A stretch of 64,000 nt of DNA from contig JAFGWM010000024.1 of NCBI GenBank assembly GCA_016937155.1, positions 43,823 to 107,822 of the forward strand. Reading direction: 5' to 3'. The notes beneath the pieces were generated by a model. The model ran no database searches, was not told where the DNA came from, and saw only the letters and a list, made by a program, of their open reading frames with translations. The position numbers were made by a program, and so were the translations under genes. Below are positions 45,205 through 54,202 of this stretch, piece by piece. Within the stretch, counting starts at the first letter, position 1. Every line of letters begins with the position of its first letter. The stretch comes from Deltaproteobacteria bacterium. Its GTDB lineage: Bacteria; Myxococcota_A; Polyangia; HGW-17.

Positions 45205-46845
45205 ATGAGGTTTTCAGGTTTTTTAATTGTTTCACTACTGTTTTTTATAGTTTTCGGATGTGATGATTCCTCAGAATCCGCTGTCTGTGGCGATAACATT
45301 CTTCAGTCAGGAGAGCAGTGTGATGGAACTGCTGAAATTGAAGAAACATGCGAAAGTCTTGGTTTTTACGGAGGAACTATTTCATGTTCGTCTAGGTGTA
45401 ATCTGGACACAGCATTATGTGAAACTGCGGGCTACTGTGGTGACAATATTCTGCAGACTGAGCATGAAGACTGCGAAATGAATATATTTGCAGATGTTTC
45501 ATGCAGTGAACTGGGGTTAGGAGATGGACAGTTAGGCTGTAATACAAACTGCACATTCAATACTGACAACTGTTCTATCCAGCCTGAATGCGGCAATTCA
45601 GAGATTGAAGGCACAGAAGACTGTGATATGAATGAACTGAACAATAAAACCTGCGAGCTGTTGGGTTTCGAAGGTGGTGTTTTAAGCTGCAAAAGTAATT
45701 GTGAATTTGATACTTCAAACTGCACCGGGACACTAATGTGCGGAGATGGTATCGCTTCAGAAGGAGAAGAATGCGATCTGGATGACCTCAGGGATAACTC
45801 CTGTGAACTTTCAGAATACTACGGTGGAATTCTATCATGTGATTCATCTTGTAATCTGGATTTTTCAGACTGCATTTCAAACGGAAGATGTGGGGATGGT
45901 GTTATTCAGGATACCTGGGGTGAGGAATGTGACGGAAATTCTCTTGGCTCAAACACATGCATTTCAGAGGGATTTATGGGTGGTTCCATTTCCTGCAGTA
46001 ATACCTGCACTCTTGATACATCCGCATGTGGGGATAATGAAATTGAAATCGTATGCAGTCGATGGAATCAGGATAGAATGGATCTTTCTGAAGGAACATG
46101 GAGCGGAAATACTGCATCGTGTGATGAAGGAGATATCTCAGATTCCGGGCGGGCAAATGCACTTAAACTGGTTAATCTTTACAGATTTCTTGCTGATCTT
46201 CCACCGGTGACCACTGATCCAAATCTTGATGCCAAAGCTCAACTTTGTGCACTGATGATGACATCAAATAATCAGTTAAATCACTTTCCTCCGGAATCAT
46301 GGAGCTGTTATACAGCAGATGGAGCAACCGCAGCAGGATCCTCGAATCTTGCAGGAACTGCAGGTGTCAGCGCAGTTGATCTTTACATGGTGGATCCTGG
46401 TAATCCAACCACAATGGGACACCGAAGATGGATTCTCTCAAACAGCTTCGGGCCAACTGGTCTGGGATCCACTAACTCATATTCATGTATGTGGGCTTTT
46501 GGAAATTCCAGTGCTGGAAAACAGTGGACAGCGTATCCCCCGCCGGGAATTTTCCCTCATGGCGCTGTTGGCCCCACATGGACAACGATAGACTCCACCG
46601 GATGGACGTTCCAGAGTGATTCCATAAATCTTACCGGGGTTACTGTAACAGTAACCAGAGACGGTGACACCGTGCTTCCAGTCACAGTTACGCATCTTGG
46701 AGCTAATTATGGAAGTTCATATGCCATTTCCATGATTCCAGACGGCTGGACAACTCAGGCGGGTCATTCATATACTGTGGAGCTGTCCAACATTTCCACA
46801 CCTGTCCAGTACACAGTTGAAGTTACTGACTGCACAGCTTACTGA
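45205..46845 (+). CDS. Lipoprotein with Cys-rich repeats and a CAP domain
   Basis: A 546-residue lipoprotein (lipobox FFIVFGC, Cys near 19). Residues about 27-275 hold five repeats of about 47 residues with spaced cysteines (CGDNILQSGEQCDG...GGTISC...CNLDTALC), like the Cys-rich repeats of myxobacterial surface proteins. The C-terminal 240 residues begin ANALKLVNLYRFLADLPPV and contain LNHFPPESW and GHRRWILSNSFGPTGLG, matching the bacterial CAP/SCP superfamily. The repeats probably form a disulfide-stapled stalk; the CAP domain function is unknown. AAGGAGA is five bases before the ATG at 45205; a start 12 codons upstream lacks the signal context. It is divergent from recC. Confidence 0.82.
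   Translation: MRFSGFLIVSLLFFIVFGCDDSSESAVCGDNILQSGEQCDGTAEIEETCESLGFYGGTISCSSRCNLDTALCETAGYCGDNILQTEHEDCEMNIFADVSCSELGLGDGQLGCNTNCTFNTDNCSIQPECGNSEIEGTEDCDMNELNNKTCELLGFEGGVLSCKSNCEFDTSNCTGTLMCGDGIASEGEECDLDDLRDNSCELSEYYGGILSCDSSCNLDFSDCISNGRCGDGVIQDTWGEECDGNSLGSNTCISEGFMGGSISCSNTCTLDTSACGDNEIEIVCSRWNQDRMDLSEGTWSGNTASCDEGDISDSGRANALKLVNLYRFLADLPPVTTDPNLDAKAQLCALMMTSNNQLNHFPPESWSCYTADGATAAGSSNLAGTAGVSAVDLYMVDPGNPTTMGHRRWILSNSFGPTGLGSTNSYSCMWAFGNSSAGKQWTAYPPPGIFPHGAVGPTWTTIDSTGWTFQSDSINLTGVTVTVTRDGDTVLPVTVTHLGANYGSSYAISMIPDGWTTQAGHSYTVELSNISTPVQYTVEVTDCTAY
45283..46029 (+). repeat. Five tandem Cys-rich repeat units (protein level)
   Basis: Each unit of 46-50 codons has the pattern C-G-D/N ... 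E-x-C-D/E ... C-x3-G/E ... G-G-x-L/I-S-C-x2-x-C-x-F/L-D/N-x-C. The DNA itself is diverged between units, so the array is old rather than a recent slippage product. Confidence 0.75.
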
Positions 46846-46971
46846 AACTCAAAAACTTATTCTTTAATAAAAATCCTCTCATTAGAATGAAATTGTTTTC
46901 AAATCTCTGACATAATGGTAATCTTCCATTTGCGTAAGTGTAACAATAATGACCCGGAGAGGTTTAACAAG

Positions 46972-48291
46972 ATGAATTATGTTCTGGACACAAATGTGCT
47001 TTTACACGATCCACAGTCACTTTTTACTTTCGGAGCCAATGATGTTTATCTTCCGATTTATATCTTCGACGAGCTGGACAAATTCAAAAAAGAACTTTCC
47101 CAGAGAGGCAAAAGTGCACGTGATGTAATTCGGAAAATAGAAAGTATGAGGCAGACCGGTTCACTCGCCACAGGCGTTTCACTTGGTGAAGGGTTGGGAA
47201 AACTTTTCGTTGCTTATGCAAAAACTGAAGAACTGAATGTACCATTTGAATCAAACATCAGGATAATGGATAACGCTATACTTGCCACAGTAAAGACAAT
47301 CATGGAGCGAAATCCTGATAAGGAAACAATTTTTGTTACCATGGATGTCAATCTCAGGTTGAGAGCAGATGCGCTGGCTATAAAAGTTGAGGATTATGAA
47401 GGTGAAGCCCCAAGAAACATTGAAGAACACTATACCGGCTTTCAGTCAGTTTTCATCAACAGTGAGCAGATTGATACACTCTACAGAGACAGCCATGTGG
47501 AGTGGGAAAATACCGAGGGAAACGAAATCTACCCTAATGAATTTGTTTTTCTTAAAAGCAGTGACGAAACCAGTTCACATAGCGGTAATGCCAGATACAT
47601 AAAGGACAAGGGAATCCTGAAAGTTGTCACCTTCAGTAAAAAACGTGCTCATAGTGGAATCAGAGCCAGAAATATTGAACAGTCCTTTGCATTTGATATT
47701 CTTCTGGATCCTGAAGTGCGATTAATTACTCTTGTGGGGAAAGCAGGAACCGGAAAGACTCTTCTGGCCATTGCTGCAGGACTTGAAGCAATGGAGTCAG
47801 ATCAGTATAAAACACTGGTGGTAAGCAGACCTATTTTCCCGATGGGAAGAGAAATGGGGTTTTTACCGGGAGATGTTGATGCCAAACTGACACCCTGGAT
47901 GCAACCTATTTATGACAATCTCGAACTCATCGCTCAGTTGAAAAATGGTCTTGGTGCCACATTCAAAGAGGTTATTGAGAAAGAAAACATCAGAATAGAA
48001 CCCCTGACTTATATTCGTGGACGTTCTCTACCCAATCAGTACATTATTGTGGACGAAGCACAGAATCTCACACCTCATGAAGTAAAAACTATTATTACCA
48101 GGTGTGGTGATGGCACAAAAATCGTTCTCACAGGGGATCCCTACCAGATTGATAATCCCTATGTGGATTCAACTAACAATGGTCTCAGTTATGTTGTGGA
48201 AAGATTCAAAAAAGAATCAGTTGCTGCCCATATCACACTTATGAAGGGAGAACGCTCCCAGCTGGCTGAACTTGCATCCAACCTTCTCTGA
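46972..48291 (+). CDS. PIN-PhoH ATPase (PhoH2-type)
   Basis: A 439-residue protein. It starts with a PIN nuclease domain (about 1-135; YVLDTNVLLHDPQSL, FDELDKFKK, IRIMDNAILA, FVTMDVNLRLRA) that keeps the acidic residues of RNases. A PhoH ATPase follows, with Walker A LVGKAGTGKTLL (about 255) and Walker B IIVDEAQNLTPHE (about 345). Such PhoH2 proteins unwind and cleave RNA. The ATG at 46972 has GGAGAGG upstream. The stop overlaps the next start (TGATG), so it is coupled to the acyltransferase gene, an unexpected partner. Confidence 0.9.
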   Translation: MNYVLDTNVLLHDPQSLFTFGANDVYLPIYIFDELDKFKKELSQRGKSARDVIRKIESMRQTGSLATGVSLGEGLGKLFVAYAKTEELNVPFESNIRIMDNAILATVKTIMERNPDKETIFVTMDVNLRLRADALAIKVEDYEGEAPRNIEEHYTGFQSVFINSEQIDTLYRDSHVEWENTEGNEIYPNEFVFLKSSDETSSHSGNARYIKDKGILKVVTFSKKRAHSGIRARNIEQSFAFDILLDPEVRLITLVGKAGTGKTLLAIAAGLEAMESDQYKTLVVSRPIFPMGREMGFLPGDVDAKLTPWMQPIYDNLELIAQLKNGLGATFKEVIEKENIRIEPLTYIRGRSLPNQYIIVDEAQNLTPHEVKTIITRCGDGTKIVLTGDPYQIDNPYVDSTNNGLSYVVERFKKESVAAHITLMKGERSQLAELASNLL

Positions 48292-50042
48292 TGATCGCTA
48301 GAATCCTGTTTCATATTTCTCTGGCGGGAAAATTCCTTTGGGATCCGGAAAAACTCCTTGAGGGATTATCAGTTTCCTTCCCGGAGAAACTCGAATCCCT
48401 CTATCTGCTTGGTGGACTGCTGACTCTGCTGGGATTTCTTTATTACAGTGGTTATGCACACCTCACCTGCTGGACTCCAAGATTTTTTACCCCTTTTAAG
48501 ATGGCAGGTCTTTTAGCTGGGTATTTCATGACTGTTGTTTTGATAACAAACTTTAAAAAGTTTAAATCTAAAATACTCATTTTATCATCAGGAGTTATCA
48601 CTCTGATGGCCAGTGTTCCTCTTGCTGTATTAAGCTCAGTAACTGTCCTTTTATATTTTCTTGTATTGAAATTTATTTCAGGAAAACTCATCAGACATCT
48701 ACTTGTTGCAGCCATTATCGCATCAATGCTTCTTCTCTATAATTTCAAATTGTTCCCTGAAGTTGTGTTCAGTGATTTTTGGGGCGTGGCCGGTCTAATG
48801 TGGGCGTTTTTTATACCCTTGAGGCTTATATGGTTTCATTATCAGGTGTCAAGAGAATCAGAATCACCTGAATTTTCGGAAATTATTCTCTACTTTTTCA
48901 TGATACCCGCACCCATTATGCTTCCATACATGTTTGCTCTTCCAAGACGAAAAGATTTTTCCTCAATTTTTCAGGATAACAATTCCAGTATTAAAATCCG
49001 TGGAACAGTCTATATCGTCACCGGAATCATTTTTTATCTTGCATATAATGTTCTTGATAAATTCATCATACACCTGAGCACTTTAAATCACATGAAATGG
49101 ATACTGCTGCCATGGAGCTATCCTTTTGAACCTGTTTTTTACGCTCTTGGAAGCGCCTATCTGATAAGTGGACTTTATAACAGGCTTGGGGCTGATGTGT
49201 CACTGGCTTTTAAATCCCCCCTTAACTCACACAGCATTCTGGAATGGTGGAGAAGATGGAATGTTCACTTCAGAGATATGCTGGTTGAAATTTTTTTCTA
49301 TCCCGTTGTCATGGGAAGAGGGAAAAATCCATACCTGCGACTCTGGACTGGAACTTTCGGGGTTTTTATTGTGGGTTCAACCTTACTGCACTGGATGGTA
49401 AAACACTACTTTTCGATTAATGATGCAGTCTTTTACTGGAGCATGCTGATAGAAAACACTATTATGTTCCTTGCTGTTGGCTCCATGCTGCATTATGAAA
49501 GATATTCCACCGATAAAAATATACGAAAAAGAAGAGAAGCCAGAAAGCTTGGTAAAAAGATTTCACCGCCGGTTGAAAAAAGTAATCTGGTACGCCTCTC
49601 AGGTTACCTGGCAACCTGGACTCTGGTGTTTTTTTCAGTAATGTTTGGCTATGCATCCAATTTATTTATAAATGGAACATATATAGATCAGGGAACTGCC
49701 GTGATGTATTATGCATTTAAATTAGAGAAGCAGGGAAACATCACGGATGCAAAGTATTATTTTTCAAAAAGCAGCGAATATTTTTCAAAATCACTGCTTC
49801 ATCACAACGATGTTTCTTCCCCATGGAGAATAAAGGAACGTCATGCAGCAATGAAGTTGATTCTTGTTAAAATTCATGAAGAAAATTTGAAAGATACAGT
49901 TCACCTTTTAAAACTTCTGAAATGGGATATAACTCTTTCGGAAAATGCTCGGATTTTAAAAGAAAAGGTTTTATATGAACTTGAAAAAATGAAGGGTCTT
50001 AGTGGAATAAAAAGAATTTTTCAGGGTGATTCGGGAGGCTGA
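48291..50042 (+). CDS. MBOAT-like membrane acyltransferase with a helical C-terminal tail
   Basis: A 583-residue membrane protein with about ten helices in the first 450 residues. The segment ILEWWRRWNVHFRDMLVEIFFYPVV matches the MBOAT core (W-x2-W-N/H, F-R-D). The likely catalytic His follows in GSTLLHWMVKHYF. MBOAT enzymes such as DltB, AlgI and PatA add acyl groups to polysaccharides or lipids. The tail (about 465-583) is soluble and TPR-like (AFKLEKQGNITDAKYYFSKSS). The ATG overlaps the PhoH stop. Substrate is unknown. Confidence 0.75.
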   Translation: MIARILFHISLAGKFLWDPEKLLEGLSVSFPEKLESLYLLGGLLTLLGFLYYSGYAHLTCWTPRFFTPFKMAGLLAGYFMTVVLITNFKKFKSKILILSSGVITLMASVPLAVLSSVTVLLYFLVLKFISGKLIRHLLVAAIIASMLLLYNFKLFPEVVFSDFWGVAGLMWAFFIPLRLIWFHYQVSRESESPEFSEIILYFFMIPAPIMLPYMFALPRRKDFSSIFQDNNSSIKIRGTVYIVTGIIFYLAYNVLDKFIIHLSTLNHMKWILLPWSYPFEPVFYALGSAYLISGLYNRLGADVSLAFKSPLNSHSILEWWRRWNVHFRDMLVEIFFYPVVMGRGKNPYLRLWTGTFGVFIVGSTLLHWMVKHYFSINDAVFYWSMLIENTIMFLAVGSMLHYERYSTDKNIRKRREARKLGKKISPPVEKSNLVRLSGYLATWTLVFFSVMFGYASNLFINGTYIDQGTAVMYYAFKLEKQGNITDAKYYFSKSSEYFSKSLLHHNDVSSPWRIKERHAAMKLILVKIHEENLKDTVHLLKLLKWDITLSENARILKEKVLYELEKMKGLSGIKRIFQGDSGG

Positions 50043-50044
50043 TA

Positions 50045-50446
50045 ATGAAGGCTGTAATACTTTTGGTTCTGACTATGTTCAGTTGTGGTTGTGAAAAAGA
50101 GAAAACTGACAATAAACAACAGCAAAATCCAGGAAAAAAAACTCTTAACAAAGATGACTCATTTGCTCTGAAAACCGGAGAATTTAAAAAGTCCTATAAA
50201 AAGGCAATGGAAGAATTAATAGATCTGAAGGAATCAAAAATAAAAAGGATAGAGGAATCCATAAATAAGTTTAAAAAAATGCTGGAGGATTCCGGAGCAA
50301 GTGAAAAACTAAAGGACCTTTATCTTAAAACAATCAAAAAATTGGAGAAAACCAAAGATCTCATACTTCAAAACTTCAATGATAAAATGAAAATTTATCA
50401 AAAAAAATTAGAGAAAACCAAAGCACCACCTGTCTCAACCATGTAG
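50045..50446 (+). CDS. Small Lys-rich lipoprotein
   Basis: A 133-residue lipoprotein: MKAVILLVLTMFSCGCEK, where the lipidated Cys is in the FSCGC region (two candidates). The rest is highly charged (Lys/Glu) with helical heptads (LIDLKESKIKRIEESINKFKKM), like a periplasmic coiled coil. It starts two bases after the acyltransferase stop and probably works with it. No family was recognised. Confidence 0.65.
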   Translation: MKAVILLVLTMFSCGCEKEKTDNKQQQNPGKKTLNKDDSFALKTGEFKKSYKKAMEELIDLKESKIKRIEESINKFKKMLEDSGASEKLKDLYLKTIKKLEKTKDLILQNFNDKMKIYQKKLEKTKAPPVSTM

Positions 50447-50587
50447 TAGTTTTTTCATCACAAATGTATTTCGATTCCTTCTTAAAAGATTTAATCCTCA
50501 AAGAAATCCGCAGACAGGATTTAATAATCCATTTACACTTGCCAAAATTCCACTTCTGGATGTAAAAGAACCATCATGGAGGATCAA

Positions 50588-52564
50588 ATGGATTATCTTG
50601 AAATTGATGGAAATAATCTTGAAGTCAGTAATATCATAGACGTGGCAAGACACCGGAGACGTGTGAAGCTTTCAAAAAAGGCAATAGAATTGACTGCAAG
50701 ATGCCGAGCTGTAGTTGATATGCTGGTTTCCCACAATGTTCCTGTATACGGACTGACCACAGGATTCGGTTCAAAAAGAAATGTTTTTATCGATCGGGAG
50801 GATACCAAGAAACTTCAGCATAATTTAATTCGATCCCACGCAAGTGGAATAGGCAAACCATTACCTGAAGATGTAGTCAGGGCTGCATTACTTTTAAGGG
50901 CTAACGCTCTTGCCAAGGGTCAAAGCGGACTCCGTACAATCGTTCTTGAAAAACTGCTTGAAATCCTTAACAAAGATATTTTTCCTTGGGTTCCTGATCA
51001 GGGGAGTGTAAGTGCCAGTGGCGATCTTGCACCTCTTTCACATCTGGCTCTGGTGCTTGTGGGGGATCCCGGAGGGAAAATATATGATCCTTCATATAAG
51101 GTGAAGTGCTCAAGACCTGGTTCATACGTTGAATATCCGGATAATGAAGGTTTTATATCAAGTGAACGGGGAAATCTTAAAAGTCTCTTTGGATATTCTG
51201 CCATTGATCTTGAGGCAAAAGAAGGCCTTGCACTGACAAATGGTGTACAGGTTACCTGTGCTATGGGAATGATGAATGTATATGATGCATCACTGCTTGC
51301 AAAGCATGCAGATATTTCTGCAGCACTCAGTCTTGAAGCAATAAAAGGGATACCCAGTGCTTTTGATGAAAGACTTGGACTGGCCAGACCATATAAAGGA
51401 CAGATTGAAAGTGCTTCCAATATAAGAGAAATGGTGAAAAACAGCAGTATTCTCTCAATACCTCTGAATCTGGCAATGATACGCAAGGCAGTTGTAACAC
51501 TCACAGAGAGTATGGAAACACTTCCGGTTGAAGATGAAATTGCTTCCATTGTTCACAATGTCATTAAAGAACTTGAAGGTGTTCGCAACAAACCGCACTC
51601 CCTTATCTCGGGTGATTTAAAAGATTTTTCCAGCCAGTTGCGTCAGGGACTTTTGCCCATGCAAACCAGCATTCAGTCAATCATCAGGAAACTGATGAAT
51701 CTGGAAACTCAGTCTGATATACATCTGACTTTAAGAGAGAATCTTGTAATCGTTGCAGATCTTCTCGAGAAAGCCGTACCCAAAATAGCCAGTGTTCAGG
51801 ATGATTACAGTTTCAGGTGTGCATCTCAGGTTCATGGAGCTGTAAGAAATACAATTAATCATGCAATAGAGCTGCTTACCATTGAATCCAACAGTGCAAC
51901 AGACAACCCACTTATTTTTCCACCTCAAGGACCTGAAGATCCTGAAGAGTATAAAAAATCTCTGACTGTGGAAAACTGCACATCAGCAGTAATAAGTGGT
52001 GGAAATTTTCATGGAGAGCCTATTGCACTGGCAATGGATTATCTGACCATGGCAATGAGTGAACTTGGATCCATAAGTGAGAGAAGAACCGCAAAAATTG
52101 TTGATGGCGGTCACAATAACGGGTTACCATCACTTCTCATTGATAAAAGCGGGTTGAACAGTGGATTTATGATACCTCAGTATACCGGGGCAGCACTTGT
52201 TTCAGAGAATAAATCCATGTGTTTCCCAGCCAGTGTGGATTCAATTCCAACCTGTGAAAATACTGAGGATCATGTGAGTATGGGACTTATTGCTGCAAGA
52301 AAAACAAGAACAGTAATTGAAAATGTGGAAAAAATCATTGCAATTGAGCTTCTCACTTCATTTCAGGGACTTCATTTCAGAGCGCCATTCAACCGTGAAC
52401 TTGGTGAAGGCAACCAGATAGTGTTTTCCCTCATGGAACAAACCAAGGGAATTGAATTTGTATCAGAGGATCGTATTTTGGCACCTCTAATTTCCACTGT
52501 TTTGTCTCTTGTTAAATCAATGGAAATCATCAATGACCTGTCCACTTCTGTCAGTTTGAAATAA
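50588..52564 (+). CDS. hutH: Histidine ammonia-lyase (histidase), extended form
   Basis: Deaminates L-histidine to urocanate. The MIO-forming Ala-Ser-Gly is in VSASGDLAPL at residues 143-145, and GLTTGFGS and QDDYSFRCASQVHG are conserved family segments. The selectivity pair is Ser83-His84 (IRSHASG), the type seen in histidases rather than the Phe/His-Leu of phenylalanine or tyrosine lyases. The chain has 658 residues against the usual about 510. The extra is mostly a helical insertion of about 100 residues before QDDYSF (roughly 300-400). GGAGG is six bases before the ATG at 50588; an ATG four codons earlier is less well placed. hutU is 44 kb away. Confidence 0.88.
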   Translation: MDYLEIDGNNLEVSNIIDVARHRRRVKLSKKAIELTARCRAVVDMLVSHNVPVYGLTTGFGSKRNVFIDREDTKKLQHNLIRSHASGIGKPLPEDVVRAALLLRANALAKGQSGLRTIVLEKLLEILNKDIFPWVPDQGSVSASGDLAPLSHLALVLVGDPGGKIYDPSYKVKCSRPGSYVEYPDNEGFISSERGNLKSLFGYSAIDLEAKEGLALTNGVQVTCAMGMMNVYDASLLAKHADISAALSLEAIKGIPSAFDERLGLARPYKGQIESASNIREMVKNSSILSIPLNLAMIRKAVVTLTESMETLPVEDEIASIVHNVIKELEGVRNKPHSLISGDLKDFSSQLRQGLLPMQTSIQSIIRKLMNLETQSDIHLTLRENLVIVADLLEKAVPKIASVQDDYSFRCASQVHGAVRNTINHAIELLTIESNSATDNPLIFPPQGPEDPEEYKKSLTVENCTSAVISGGNFHGEPIALAMDYLTMAMSELGSISERRTAKIVDGGHNNGLPSLLIDKSGLNSGFMIPQYTGAALVSENKSMCFPASVDSIPTCENTEDHVSMGLIAARKTRTVIENVEKIIAIELLTSFQGLHFRAPFNRELGEGNQIVFSLMEQTKGIEFVSEDRILAPLISTVLSLVKSMEIINDLSTSVSLK

Positions 52565-52773
52565 AACTGTATTTCTCTATAAAAACCCAGCCTCCATGAA
52601 TCATCAGTAAAAACCATCTTTTTTCTCCGAAAATCATATATTTTACATGGTTATCAATATGTGACATTTGTGTTTTAACTTTACTTTTTTTGATTTGTGG
52701 TTAATACCAAATCATTCATGCTGCATATCGCTGGTATGGATTTTGGTTTTTATTATTCCGGGCTCTAGTTCAA

Positions 52774-52795
52774 AAACACTTATTTCCAAGTGTTT
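52774..52795 (+). promoter_or_regulatory. Hairpin in the leader of the DUF4912 operon
   Basis: AAACACTT-ATTTCC-AAGTGTTT is a perfect 8-bp stem with a six-base loop, 48 bases before the ATG at 52843. It could be a 5'-leader element or an operator. Confidence 0.4.
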
Positions 52796-52842
52796 AAAGG
52801 TAAACCTATCGAACTGAAAACCGGAAAACTACGGAGGTCAAA

Positions 52843-54141
52843 ATGACCAGGCAGGAATTGGACACCATGAAAAAGAGCGAACTCCTTTTTCTTGCAAGAC
52901 AAATCGGGATGAATGGTTTCTCAAGATTCACAAAATCTGAACTGATTGAGAACATTTTAAGTTTTGTTGCCAAAGGAGGTGAGCTCATTGAAAAGAAATT
53001 CAATGACCTCATGGGAAAATCTAAAAAATCCGGGATTCTCAGATCAAGAATGAAACAGGAACCTCAAGATGAAATTTCCAACTCGACAAAACCATCCACC
53101 ACCGGGTCTGTTATTCCAGATGAGAATGATTCACCCAAGACTTCAAAACGCAGAGTTTCTTCAAAAGCCGGCAAAGGAAACAAGGAACCCCAAAGCACTA
53201 TAGACAGAGAAGCTAGTGCAAGGGAGGAAGTTGAGAAGTTAAGATACAGTGGAACACCACTCCATGCCAGAGGTCAGTTAATTACCCCTGAAATGCTAAG
53301 AGAAATTGATAAGGATTTACCTGATCTTCCGATGGGATACGGTGATGGAACTATTCATCTGATGCCCAGAGATCCAAGATGGCTTTTCTGTTACTGGGAT
53401 ATTTCTGAAGATACCAGAGCACACAGTGGAAAATACAGCGGTGGAAGACTGTTTTTGAGACTGCATGATGTTACCCATATAAAATTTGATGGTACAAACA
53501 GCTGGAGTGTTCATCAGTTCGAACTCAATGAAGAGGCCAGATGGTGGTACATACCTGTTCCTTCAGAGGGACGACATTTTTTAGCTGAACTGGGATATCT
53601 TCTTCCAGGTGGGAAATGGAATTCTCTGGGAAATACTGATCCTGTGGTGCCACCTCCTGGAAGTAAGTCACCATGGGTTCATGATGTTTTCATTACTCTT
53701 CCTTTTGAAGAACCCCTCCCAGTGAACTTTGAAGCATCACAGACAAACTGGCTTGGCAAAGAACTTCCACCAAGAGATTCCAGGCCGGAAATGCCAAGAT
53801 TTGGAACACCGATGGAACCGGATCCGTACTTTGCAGTAGGAATGGAAGAGTCCTCATCAAGTCCTCAGAGTATCTCATCATGGGTTGAGATGAAAGATGA
53901 AAAGAAATTACTTACTGTTTTTCCACTTAAAATAGATGCAGATCTGAGAGTATATGGAAGAACCTTACCGGAAGCAAAACTGGAAATTAACGGTTCTGAA
54001 AAACGTCTTGAAAAAGATGGTTCTTTCTCATTTTCCCTGTCGTTTCCCGATGGGGTTCAGAGACACACTTTTAAAGCAACAGGTCCATCAGGAGAAATTC
54101 GAACAGTAACCCTGACTTTTCAGAGACATACAAACCAGTAA
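52843..54141 (+). CDS. DUF4912 protein with Rho-N/SAP-like N-terminus
   Basis: A 432-residue protein. Residues 1-45 form a small helical Rho-N/SAP-like domain (TMKKSELLFLARQIGMNGFSRFTKSELI). A basic, Ser/Lys-rich linker runs to about 130. The DUF4912 core covers about 145-275 (IHLMPRDPRWLFCYWDIS..., WWYIPVPSEGRHFLAELGY). A C-terminal beta domain (about 345-430) may be Ig-like. DUF4912 genes are often next to GH57 or glycogen genes, as here, but their role is unknown. GGAGG precedes the ATG. It is the first gene of a run extending to cdsA. Confidence 0.85.
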   Translation: MTRQELDTMKKSELLFLARQIGMNGFSRFTKSELIENILSFVAKGGELIEKKFNDLMGKSKKSGILRSRMKQEPQDEISNSTKPSTTGSVIPDENDSPKTSKRRVSSKAGKGNKEPQSTIDREASAREEVEKLRYSGTPLHARGQLITPEMLREIDKDLPDLPMGYGDGTIHLMPRDPRWLFCYWDISEDTRAHSGKYSGGRLFLRLHDVTHIKFDGTNSWSVHQFELNEEARWWYIPVPSEGRHFLAELGYLLPGGKWNSLGNTDPVVPPPGSKSPWVHDVFITLPFEEPLPVNFEASQTNWLGKELPPRDSRPEMPRFGTPMEPDPYFAVGMEESSSSPQSISSWVEMKDEKKLLTVFPLKIDADLRVYGRTLPEAKLEINGSEKRLEKDGSFSFSLSFPDGVQRHTFKATGPSGEIRTVTLTFQRHTNQ

Positions 54142-54202
54142 AGGTCATGGATATTAAGTGGTTTTCTAACAACCGGATTAATATCCTTCAGGAGTATCCA
54201 CT

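Noticed and set aside
50488..50525. GATTTAAT repeated upstream of hutH
   Set aside because: Eight AT-rich bases repeated once at 30-base spacing are expected by chance in an AT-rich genome.
50998..51549. 183-codon minus-strand frame opposite hutH
   Set aside because: It lies wholly within the conserved hutH coding region, has no ribosome site and no family match; it is a shadow of codon bias.
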